Assembly (NCBI GenBank): GCA_963575745.1
Contig: CAUYUJ010018574.1
Coordinates: 41,001-105,000, forward strand
DNA: 64,000 nt
Source: Prorocentrum cordatum
Lineage: Eukaryota > Sar > Dinophyceae > Prorocentrales > Prorocentraceae
Direction: 5' to 3'
Below are positions 43,625-52,720 of this stretch, piece after piece. The notes below the pieces were generated by a model, which was not told the DNA's origin, did no database searches, and saw only the letters and a program-made list of their open reading frames with translations. Position 1 is the stretch's first letter. Each line of letters begins with the position of its first letter. A program made the position numbers and the translations under genes.

Positions 43625-43671
<47 letters not shown>

Positions 43672-44075
43672 CTCCCCCTCCTCCTCCTCCTCCTCCTCCT
43701 CCTCCTCCTCCTCCTCCTCCTACCCTCGTCCTCCTCCTCCTCATCCTCCTCCTCCCTCCTCCTCCTCCTCCTCCTCCCGCCGCCCTGGCCCTCCCCATTC
43801 TCCTACCCCAATGCGTTTAACGTTGTCCAAGGCACGGCCACTCGCCACGGCGAATTGGCCCGTGCCAGCTTCTTTCCCTGGCCCGCCACCACCATCTCCC
43901 ATCACCCCCCCCCCCCCCCCCCTCCTCCACCTCCTCCTCCTCCTCCTCCTCCTCCTCCTCCTCCTCCTCCTCCTCCTCCTCCTCCTCCTCCTCCTCCTCC
44001 TCCTCTTCCTCCTCCTCCTCCTCCTCCTCTCCTCCTCCTCCTCCCCCTTCCTCCCTCCCGCCCTCCTCCTCCTCT
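43600..44075 (+). repeat. (GTC)n and (CTC)n tracts with poly-C
   Basis: (GTC)n at 43625-43672, (CTC)n at 43675-43790 and 43920-44070, poly-C at about 43906-43922. The segment between (43795-43905) repeats the word ACGGCCA-CTCGCC, which recurs as ACGGCCATTCGCC at about 44142. Confidence 0.9.
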
Positions 44076-44655
44076 TTCGCGTATTCCGCATCCTCTCGCC
44101 CTCCTTCTGTAGCTCCAATTCGATGCGACCGTTTTCAAAGCACGGCCATTCGCCGTAGCGCACTGGCCCGCCCCTGGCCCTGCCCTCTCCACGCGTGCGC
44201 TCATTTCCACCCGTCGATCCATTTGCGCGAATTCCTATCCTTTTATCGCTGTTGCCAACCACGTTCGCGCAACGACGGAGAGGCGCATGCCACGCCAAAG
44301 CAATGCTAATGAGCCGCAGGGCATGCGCAACCATAGCATGCCAAAGGCACTCGCATCTGACATGGTTTACGCGCAGTAAGAATTGCTGCGAGCAGCGTTA
44401 GCGAATTGCCCGCCCAGAAATGCAGCGGCGCACCGTCGGCGATTGCGGCGCCGTAGTGGCGGTGCGACAACGCGCAACGCGCACGGAATTCAGTTGAAGG
44501 GAATAAGAGGGAACACACAGCAGGTAGGACCAGGGCCAGGCGCAAGGGGGAGGGGGGGGGCGCGCGGTTAGATTCTGCGCGATTCCGAGTGCTGCTCCAC
44601 CCGCGAATGCAGAGCACTCAACACCCTGGCGTCAAAGGGGGCTCAGGCCCCTCAG
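44076..44655. other. Spacer, no supported gene
   Basis: Short frames only. Nothing recognised apart from a poly-G run near 44554. Confidence 0.4.
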
Positions 44656-44684
44656 ACTGCGCGGCAAAGACAGCGAGCCGAGCT

Positions 44685-45150
44685 GACGGGGCGAGTTGAC
44701 GTACCTTCCGTCTTGACGGGGCGAGTTGACGGGGCGAGTTGACGGGGTGAGTTGACGGGGCGAGTTGACGGGGCGAGTTGACGGGGCGAGTTGACGTACC
44801 CTCCGTCTTGACGGGGCGAGTTGACGGGGCGAGTTGACGGGGCGAGTTGGCGGGGCGAGTTGACGGGGCGAGTTGACGGGGCGAGTTGACGGGGCGAGTT
44901 GACGTACCCTCCGTCTTGACGGGGCGAGTTGACGTACCCTCCGTCTTGACGGGGCGAGTTGACGGGGCGAGTTGACGGGGCGAGTTGACGCGGCCCTCGT
45001 TCTACCAGTTTTATATGATCGAGTTGACGGGGCGAGTTGACGTACCCTCCGTCTTGACGGGGCGAGTTGACGGGGCGAGTTGACGGGGCGAGTTGACGGG
45101 GCGAGTTGACGGGGCGAGTTGACGGGGCGAGTTGACGTGTCTCCCGCCTT
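44685..45150 (+). repeat. 13-bp minisatellite GACGGGGCGAGTT with 17-bp spacer units
   Basis: Near-perfect head-to-tail copies of GACGGGGCGAGTT, interrupted five times by GACGTACCYTCCGTCTT and once by a 30-bp break near 44990-45020. The low divergence suggests recent expansion. On the minus strand three units give 13 residues (STRPVNSPRQLAP), open but compositional. Confidence 0.95.
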
Positions 45151-45229
45151 AGAGCGTCGTGTTGACGTGCGGCCTCGGTGTTGAGTTGGCAAGGCGAGTT
45201 GGCGGGGGCGAGTTGACGTCCCCCTCTTG

Positions 45230-46955
45230 ACGTGCCTCGGTGGTCTTTACTCGCCCTAGTTGATTCGCCTCTCGCGAGTCGACTGGCCCTCGTCGCGCGG
45301 CTCTGCCCTACGTCAATCCCCCTCCTCGATTGCAGTGGCCTGCGTTTCGCTAAGGCAGGCCAACTGCTCGCGTGGCAGCGGCGCGACCTGAATGCCTCAG
45401 AACCCAGGCAGCCAGCGGGGCAGCAGAAAGCTGGCTGCATGCAAATGATAGCGCCCGAAACGCCGCCCACGCAGCAATGCAGCCGTTGCGGCGAGGGGCA
45501 CCGCGGCGCGCGCGCGGCTTGTGCGCTGCATGAATGCATGAAGCACAACGCAACTACGCGACACGGAATGCTTGCCACGCAGCAGGACACGCGACGCACC
45601 CCAATCGGCCAAACGTAATACAGCCACACCAGCTAAAACACACGTAAGGCAACACCGCTGGCAACGTACCCACGATAGTTTACGAAACACTACTCGCCGC
45701 TGCGCGCGTTTGTCGTCCGAGCCGTTGGGCTGCGTCGTTGTCACACTTGCGAAATCCGTAAGGGATCACGTCGGGTGGCGATCCTCGCACGAGCCAAGCG
45801 CGCTGGCAATGGCAACGTTGGTCAGGGTGATGATGCGTGGGCGCGGGAGAGGGGGAGCGTGGAGGGTGGAAGGGGGATGGGGCTTGGGGGGGGACATGCG
45901 AATCGTTCAATCTTGCACGGCCGCACCTCTCCTTCTTCTCGCCACCGCACCCCCACCCCTTGACCCTCTTGCGCGACTTGAGAGCCACCGAATGCGAAAT
46001 GTACCAATCGCAACACAAGGAACTTGAATGCCATGTCGTCCTGCATCGGCACCGAGCTCTAGCGGCAAGAGCACGACCTCCGACCGCGAGCATGCGCACG
46101 GCACTTCCAGCGCGCGCCAGTCGACGGGTGCGATGTCTGCCCGCTGAAGCAAATGCCGCTTGGACCTTGAGCCCCTTGCAAGGTCGCAGCCTGGGTGGTG
46201 GTACAAGGCATCGCCGTGCCGTACCTTCGCACGAACATCAGGCTTCTTGATGTAAAGTCGATCGAGAAGTCCTTGAAATCTTCCTTCCATCGGGCTTCAC
46301 CCTAGCCCGCAAGAGCGCATGCTGCGTGCCAGCGAATGCGCTGGCGGCGTCGCCACGCCGAATGCCGCCACTCGAGACCGCCCTACGCCGAGAGGCGCCG
46401 CCGAAGCCAACAACGCGAAGCTGTACGCCAGCCGCTCGAAGGCAGGCACCTCGCCCTGTGGCCTCAGGTTCGAAGGGTTCCTGCGTCTTCGAACCGCAAT
46501 GGCGATCGAGCCAGCCGCGCGGCGTTGCGGCGCCCGCCATGGCCGCTGGCAACCAATGAATCTTCGGATGGATGGCCGCCAAGATGTCGGGCACATCGCG
46601 GCGCATCACGTGCGCGAGTTGACAACGACCGCAACCGATGGCCAGCGCGCGAGCAAGTTCGTCGAACGCGCGCTGCGATTAGATTACGTCGACAACGGTG
46701 CAGCCTCCACCCGAATCGCCCAAACAACCCAAGCAGAGCCCGACATGATTTGAATTAGACGGAGGCAATCGTGCGCACGAAACGAACGCTGCCCAACCGC
46801 CAGCCGTCCCTCCCACCGTATGCGCTACAACCGCGCGCCAGCCTACGCCATGCCGAACACATTCTTCGACCCGTACGATCGCCCCAACTTACGTCACCCA
46901 CCCGCCAGCCCCCCAGCGCGCCGCCCCCCGCGCCCACCCGCCCGCGCCCCCACCA
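45230..46955 (-). other. Region with broken minus-strand coding relic at 45.9-46.75 kb
   Basis: Minus frames 46727-46464, 46609-46238 and 46290-45907 contain protein-like pieces (VPDILAAIHPKIHWLPAAMA; LDRLYIKKPDVRAKVRHGDA) in changing registers. They may be one old gene or retroelement fragment; family unknown. 45230-45900 holds nothing recognisable. Confidence 0.3.
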
Positions 46956-46959
46956 CCAG

Positions 46960-47460
46960 AAAGAAGAGGATGATGGGGAGAAGGAGAAGAGGAGGAAACG
47001 GAGGAGCAGCAGCAGCAACAGCAGCAGCAGCAGGGAGGAGGAGAGGAAGGAGGAGGGGGGGAAGGAGGAGGAGGAGGAGGAGGAGGAGGAGGAGGAGCAG
47101 AACCAGAAGGGGGTGGAAGGGGAAATGAAGGAGGAAACCACGAACAGGAGGAGGAGAAACGGAAGAGGATGAGGAGCAGGAGGACATGTGAAGAGGAGGA
47201 GGATGAGGAGGAGGAGGGCGCGGGGGAGGAGAACAGCGAGGAGGGTGAGAACCAGGAGGAGGAGGAGGAGGGAAGAGGAGGAGGAGAGGAGGGAAGAGGA
47301 GGAACGGGCGGACGAGGAAGGGGAAGAGGAGGAACGAACAGGAAAAGGAGGAGGAGGAGGAGGAGGAGGAATGAGAAGAGCAAGAAAGGGATGAGGAGAA
47401 GGAGGAGGAGCAGGAAGAGGGTCAGGAGGAGGCGGATAAGGCGGAGACGGGGGAGGGGGC
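46960..47460 (+). repeat. GAG/GGA purine tract
   Basis: About 500 bp nearly all G and A on the plus strand (GAGGAGGAG with AACAGG and GAAGAG breaks). Could form triplex DNA. Confidence 0.9.
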
Positions 47461-48695
47461 GATGATACGTCTTCCGACGTAACCACGCCCTCCTCCTCCG
47501 ACGTCGGAAGAGGGCGCGCAGCCCTCCTGGGGGCGTGGCACGCGAAGCGTGGTATATATCTGCATCATAACACGTGCGCAATTATATTCGAGCATAAGTG
47601 TGGCACTGCAAACTATCACAAACTCAATCCTATACCATACGAGCACACGTGTCAACCTACAACAAATAACATTAACCAGTCCATGAACGAGCGCGTGCAC
47701 TTTAAAATTGTTTCGTGAACATTTATGGTACATTTTGAAGCATTCACGTGCGAATGTCGACCGTGGAGCGCAAAAAAAATAACCAACGCAGCGGCTTGTA
47801 ACGTTATTACACCACAGGCGTTTTACGTTTATTAGTTGGTACACGCAAGCGCCTCGCAATACTGACATACGCATGTAGCTTACCACGCCAACGCAATAGG
47901 CATAAACACGCGTCCGCTTGGGTAACGCATGCTGGCCCGCACGGTGTGCACGGCCTGCATGCGATACATTTTATCTAAAAACGGATAGAGTAAGATGCGA
48001 TACCACGCAACACGCCACACATACCAACCCGATGCAGCATACTACCACGCACTACGGCACGAAACCATATCATTACAGCTGGTTGTGCAGTATGGTGTGG
48101 TACTTGATACCATGTACTACCATGTTGTACTTAATGCCACCCCCAATCTCCTTATCAGCCAAAGTGGGCGGTGAGAGGTGAAGGGCGGGTTGGTGGCGAG
48201 GATGGGGCGGGGTGAGCAGGCTGGGAGCGGACGACGCTAGTGGTGGGAGAGAGCGGTGGAGGCAACCGCGGATTCCATGGAAGGACCGATTGGGCGGAAA
48301 GAAAACAATGGGATGGGCGGAGGGAGGGGCAAGCAGGATAGGGGCGAAGGGGGCAAGGTGCAGTACCAACTACATCATACAGTACAATGCACTACCATAG
48401 ACTACCATACGCTACCATACTGCATTACACTACATTTAAGGGCCGACGCATGTAACACACACTGAACTACAACATTAAACGCACTACACTAAGCTACATT
48501 ACACTAGACTACAGTACTCTACCATGAATGATAATAAAGGCACCCCCAACCTCCTTATCAGACGAGTGGGGACTGCGATCGAATGGACTGCGATCGAATG
48601 GAGACAACGTTGAGAGTTGACGCGGGAAGGGCGAAGCAGGACGCGACAGAGAGCACAGCTGCGATGGCGGTCGGACGCGCCTGCGCGAAGCCAAC
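47461..48695. other. Spacer with nested inverted repeat and degenerate CTACA words
   Basis: TCTTCCGACGT (47470-47480) pairs with ACGTCGGAAGA (47501-47511), and CCACGCCC (47483-47490) with GGGCGTGG (47531-47538). At 48365-48525 degenerate CTACATTACACTA words form a weak repeat. CACCCCCAATCTCCTTATCAG (shortened here) near 48137 recurs near 48541. No gene seen. Confidence 0.5.
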
Positions 48696-48699
48696 GATC

Positions 48700-49070
48700 A
48701 CGCCGCCGAAGAAGAGGCGGTGGAGGAGGCGGAGGAGGGCAGGAAGGAGAAGGTGGCGGAGGGCGAAGGGGAGGAGGGGGAGGCGGAGGAAGAGGCGGAG
48801 GGCGCGGATGAGGAGGAGGAGGAGGAGGGGGAGGAGGGAGGAGGAGGAGGAGGAGGAGGAGGAGGAGAGGTGAGACGAGGAGCAGGATGAGGAGGTGGGT
48901 GAAGGGCAACCTCTCCCCTATCCTCCTCCTCCTCCCCCTCCTCATCTCCTCCTCCTCCTCCTGATCCTCCTCCTCCTCCTGTCATCCTCTCCTCTCCTCC
49001 TCATCCTCCCTCCTCCTCCTCCTCCCCCTCCCCCTCTTCCTTCTCCTCCCCCCCAATCCCCCTCCTTTTC
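48700..49070. repeat. GGA purine tract facing CTC pyrimidine tract
   Basis: GAGGAG/GGAGGC runs to about 48880, then CTCCTC runs from about 48915 to 49060. Together they form an imperfect inverted arrangement about 370 bp long. Confidence 0.85.
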
Positions 49071-49413
49071 CCTATCCAGCCCTTCGGTGTCAGCACCTCT
49101 TCCCGTATCACCCCCCTCATCCAATCCTCCCTTCCACTGCCCGCTCATACGCCCGCGTTGCGGCCCATGACTCTGACACCCTTGAACTCGTCGTCGTGCC
49201 TACTCTCATCTCTCATCTTGCCCGTCTATTTCGTCATCGCATTCGCGCGTTTCACCGCCAACTCCTCCACCTTCACCTGCTCAATGTCGTGGTCATCCTC
49301 CTTCTCCTGTTGGGGTTGCCGTTCTCGTCGTCTGCCGCCCTCACCCTACCCCCTTCTCATTCTTCCCTCGCTCATAATAGGAATCCTACCTCCCTTCAAA
49401 GCCGACATCAATG
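49071..49413. other. Spacer downstream of the minus-strand gene cluster
   Basis: Pyrimidine-rich, no supported coding. It is the presumed 3' flank of the frame ending at 49414. Confidence 0.4.
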
Positions 49414-50040
49414 TTACTTCGTGGCGCGGCCCCGAGCCGTCTGCCACCTGTCCTTTGCCAGGCGCAGGTGCCGCGCAGTGAGCTCCTTGCGCTCTTCGGC
49501 GGTGGCAGTCGGCAAGGTGGGCTCTACCTCGAAAAGCCACCGTTTGATGCAGTCGTCGCCTGGGTACAAGCGATCGCCGATCATCAAATTGCACCGCGTG
49601 TGCATATAGCACGTGACGTGAACACCACCTTTCGTCTTGTTCTTGACGAGGCGGCCGACCATCTTCGTGCCACGGTAGAGGTACCCTGCCTCACTAGGAG
49701 GCCCGACCTCCTCCCACGGCTCGGGTGGCGGGGGCGGATGGCCAGCCGCGCATGCGCCGCCAGCGAGCTCAGGACGCCCGACGCCGCTGCCGCCGCCATC
49801 GCCCTCGTTGCCAGCACCAGCCTCGTCGGCTGCAGCTCCGAGGCCCACCGCGAGCTCCTCGACAACTGCAGGCTTGAGCTCGCCGTCATCGATGTCGAGG
49901 CCGCGCCCGACGAGCGCGCTCTCGGCCGCCGAAGAGGGCGGCGGCGGCACCAGCGGGCGCTCGAACTCGGCGTCCTCGAAGAGGCCCCCGTCGAAACCAT
50001 CGTCACCGAAGAGACTCGATTCCGCGGAGCCGCAATCCAA
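49414..50040 (-). CDS. Uncharacterised Cys/His-containing protein or 3' exon
   Basis: A 208-codon frame. The first ~100 residues are acidic, Gly/Pro-rich (FGDDGFDGGLFEDAEFERPL). The second half is ordered: GTKMVGRLVKNKTKGGVHVT followed by CYMHTRC and PGDDCIKRWLFEVEPTLPTA, then a helical basic end. Cys-x3-His-x2-Cys plus a later Cys could be a small zinc site. The frame is open about 65 bp further upstream to a TGA, with no ATG before the internal one in GTKMV. So it probably is a 3' exon of the gene ending at 50197 (gap about 156 bp) or a decayed gene. Family not recognised. Confidence 0.5.
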   Translation of the reverse strand: MDCGSAESSLFGDDGFDGGLFEDAEFERPLVPPPPSSAAESALVGRGLDIDDGELKPAVVEELAVGLGAAADEAGAGNEGDGGGSGVGRPELAGGACAAGHPPPPPEPWEEVGPPSEAGYLYRGTKMVGRLVKNKTKGGVHVTCYMHTRCNLMIGDRLYPGDDCIKRWLFEVEPTLPTATAEERKELTARHLRLAKDRWQTARGRATK

Positions 50041-50196
50041 GTCTAGATGCTCGAAGTGGCCCCGCTCCGCCGTCTCCTCTGAGAAGGTCCCAATGCACGC
50101 GCGGCGCCGCTCGGTCAGCCGCGAAGTTCAGCGTTCAAGGATCCACGCCCACTGACGTGGACCGTTGGAGATCCTAACGCCGAGCTCCGTGGCTGA

Positions 50197-52545
50197 TCAA
50201 GTGACGCAAGGCGTTTGCATTGGCGCTCTCCGATCCTCATCCTGCTGCGCCGCCTCGGAGCCAGCCCCCTGCGCCAGCCCCTTGTCCAACTGCGCCGCCT
50301 CCTCGCCCTGCTCGCCGCCAGTGCCGACGGCGCTGCCAGAGGCCAGTGGGCCGCGCCTCCCGCGGCCGCCGCCGCGGCCGCCGCTGCCGCGCCCGTTGCG
50401 CATGCCCTGGGCAGCGCCTGCAGCTGGCATCTGTTCGTCGAAGGGGTCCCCTGTCACCAGCTTGGCGATCGCGGACTTGCGCTTCTGACCGCGCTCTCGC
50501 GACGGCGGAGGCCAAGAGCGCTCAGGCACGAAGATCTTGCTGATGAACTTCTTGCCATCGACCTGAGACCACATCAAACTGCTGTCGAACCCAGCATATG
50601 CGAAGTACTCCAAGCTATACAGCGAAGCGCTCCGCAAAGCCCTGACAATCTTCAGAATGAACTCGTCCGAGGTCTGGCAATCCAAGACTTCAAACTGATC
50701 CGAAATCCTGCAAGTCCTCGTAAGGATCCCCACCAGGCACGGACATAGCAACTCAGGCGCCGCGTAGAGATCCGCATCATCCTCGTGGAAGCCGCAGTTC
50801 GTAACATCAAAGATCTTTGGATTGTAGCAAGTGCCAGTGATGAAGGCAAAGAAGCGTTGCTTGGAGACTGGCTCGGTCAACGTGTCGCCCTCTATCATGA
50901 TGAGCTCGGTGCCGTCGTCGGCCTTCTCCTTACCCAGATTGCTGATATGAGAGAATATGTGCTTCTCTACGCGCTCAAACTTGACCACGTCGCCAACGTC
51001 GTCCCTGCTGACGTTCCGAGCTAACCGCCCGACGCCCCAAAACTCGTACTCCTTCCACTCATCAAAATTCACCGTCTCGTCAGGCTTGAAAACGTGGTTG
51101 GAAGCACCGCCATCGCAGATGACGCCGTCGCTCGGCCAGCCATGCTGAACGACGTGGCGGTGGAACTCCTGCTTGCTGATGGGCGAAGCCTGGCAACCGC
51201 AGTTCCAAGATGCACGATACTGTTTAACTTGGCCGCTCTGCTTGCCAGGATCATCTGGGGGGTCATCCCTCCACTCGTCGTAGACGCTGCGATCCAGGTC
51301 GTGGCCACCATCGCGCTTCCCGCGCTCAGCCCAGTCTGCCCTGAACTTCTCCTTGGCGGATGTGAGCTCTTCGCAAGTCAGCGTTCTGCCTTTTGCCATC
51401 TTGACCGACTGCAAGTACTTGTTCCGTGCAAGCATGAAAGGGTTCAGGCCGACGCGCCGTCGGGGGGGGCCCGCGGCGTCTGCTCTCGAGCTGGCCGCCT
51501 GTCCAGCGGGCGCTGCAAGCAGGGCTGGGTTGGGTCGCCGCACGACCACGGGCGCCATGAAAACCTCGTTCTCGTGAGAAGTAGGGCGCGAAGCTGGCGC
51601 TGAGGACGAACTCGGCGCATCTGACGCGTCCCCAAGCGCGAGCGGCTGGCTTGAAGACGCGCCCTGCATGGCGAACAGCAAGGGGCCGCTGTTGCCGCCG
51701 TCCTTGCAGATGAACGGCGTCAGCTCCACAGACTCCTCGGCTGGCAAGTTGGCAAGGGAGCTCGGCGACAACGGGTGGAAGCCGTTCCGATCCAGGTGAA
51801 CGTGGAGCGCCTCGCGTACCATCTGCTCACGCGCAACGTGTACTGAGCTCCTCCCAGGGGCCCTCTTCCTGTGGTAGGCCGCCAGCTCCGAGTTCGTGCG
51901 CTCGATGTTCGCAATGTCGTGGGGATGGTTCTTGAAGTCGGCTGCCAAGATGGATCTGCATCGGGAACTCAGCAGCATGGGCACCGTGTCAAACTGGGAG
52001 CGGATGCCGAAGCTGTAGATGTCAAGCTCATTCCTCGACGCGTCCAGGAGGCTCTGGGCGACGCGCTCCTTCTCGGCATCGGGAACTCCGCTGTCGATCA
52101 TCCTGTACATTTTGTACGGCCACGTCGAGTACTTCACCTCGTATCGTCTGAACGCCGAAGTCGCCAATCGCAGTATTGACCCCCTCGATCGCTTCATGAA
52201 GTCATCATCTGTCAATGGAGCACCGACGACATCAAGTATTGACCATGGCATTCGGGTAGGGCTATCCTGCGACCAGCACGGCCCGAGCAGCCGCTTGAAC
52301 TCGAACAAACAAGCGCCGATGCGAGAACCATTCCGATCTAATAAGATGTCTGTCTTCGAGAATTTCGACTGGCGCTCTGTCAAGTTCACGGCAGCGTTGT
52401 CACCCAATACTGGATACAAGAGATGGAAATCGAACACCGTGGTCACGATCGTCAACACTGCGAGGTCCCAGAACGTCGAGTCGTCATCGTAGTACTTCCT
52501 AACCTTCCTGACGCGCGCGCCTTGGACGAGCTGCGTGAAGTCCAT
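50197..52545 (-). CDS. Uncharacterised 782-aa protein with possible PD-(D/E)XK nuclease motif
   Basis: Intact intronless frame from ATG at 52545 with an in-frame TGA seven codons earlier. The N-terminal 230 residues are globular; KTDILLDRNGSRIGACLFEF then Lys places D66, E82 and K84 in the Asp-x(n)-Glu-x-Lys spacing of PD-(D/E)XK nucleases, with hydrophobic strands in the right places. Residues ~365-430 (NPFMLARNKYLQSVKMAKGR ... YDEWRDDPP) resemble an HMG-box-like helical domain, tentatively. A Cys/His stretch (WNCGCQASPISKQEFHRHVV) and a globular region follow. The C-terminus is RGG-rich (GRGSGGRGGGRGRRG), typical of nucleic-acid binding. It lies 175 bp downstream of the DinoSL-tagged frame. 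Exact function unknown. Confidence 0.7.
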   Translation of the reverse strand: MDFTQLVQGARVRKVRKYYDDDSTFWDLAVLTIVTTVFDFHLLYPVLGDNAAVNLTERQSKFSKTDILLDRNGSRIGACLFEFKRLLGPCWSQDSPTRMPWSILDVVGAPLTDDDFMKRSRGSILRLATSAFRRYEVKYSTWPYKMYRMIDSGVPDAEKERVAQSLLDASRNELDIYSFGIRSQFDTVPMLLSSRCRSILAADFKNHPHDIANIERTNSELAAYHRKRAPGRSSVHVAREQMVREALHVHLDRNGFHPLSPSSLANLPAEESVELTPFICKDGGNSGPLLFAMQGASSSQPLALGDASDAPSSSSAPASRPTSHENEVFMAPVVVRRPNPALLAAPAGQAASSRADAAGPPRRRVGLNPFMLARNKYLQSVKMAKGRTLTCEELTSAKEKFRADWAERGKRDGGHDLDRSVYDEWRDDPPDDPGKQSGQVKQYRASWNCGCQASPISKQEFHRHVVQHGWPSDGVICDGGASNHVFKPDETVNFDEWKEYEFWGVGRLARNVSRDDVGDVVKFERVEKHIFSHISNLGKEKADDGTELIMIEGDTLTEPVSKQRFFAFITGTCYNPKIFDVTNCGFHEDDADLYAAPELLCPCLVGILTRTCRISDQFEVLDCQTSDEFILKIVRALRSASLYSLEYFAYAGFDSSLMWSQVDGKKFISKIFVPERSWPPPSRERGQKRKSAIAKLVTGDPFDEQMPAAGAAQGMRNGRGSGGRGGGRGRRGPLASGSAVGTGGEQGEEAAQLDKGLAQGAGSEAAQQDEDRRAPMQTPCVT

Positions 52546-52720
52546 CAGCCATGTCGGCGTTCAGGCGTGAGTTGTGTAACAAAAATCCTCTCTGCTCAAC
52601 TTTACCCTCTTCTTCCCATTCGGTGAGGGGTTGGTCCCCCCCCCTCCCCCCGCGGGCCTCGAGGGGGGAGGGGGTGTTTTGTAGGGCGTCGGGGTTATCT
52701 TTAGGCCACTCTTGAGACTT
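52546..52720. other. Intergenic gap with GC-rich palindrome
   Basis: Between two same-strand frames. It contains CCCCCTCCCCCCGCGGGCC and CTCGAGGGGGGAGGGGG (about 52638-52676), which can pair as a long hairpin; possibly a transcript-processing or termination structure. Confidence 0.4.

Noticed and set aside
44632-45629. Pro/Arg/Ser repeat protein on the minus strand
   Set aside because: Made by the 13-bp minisatellite, which is equally open in other frames.
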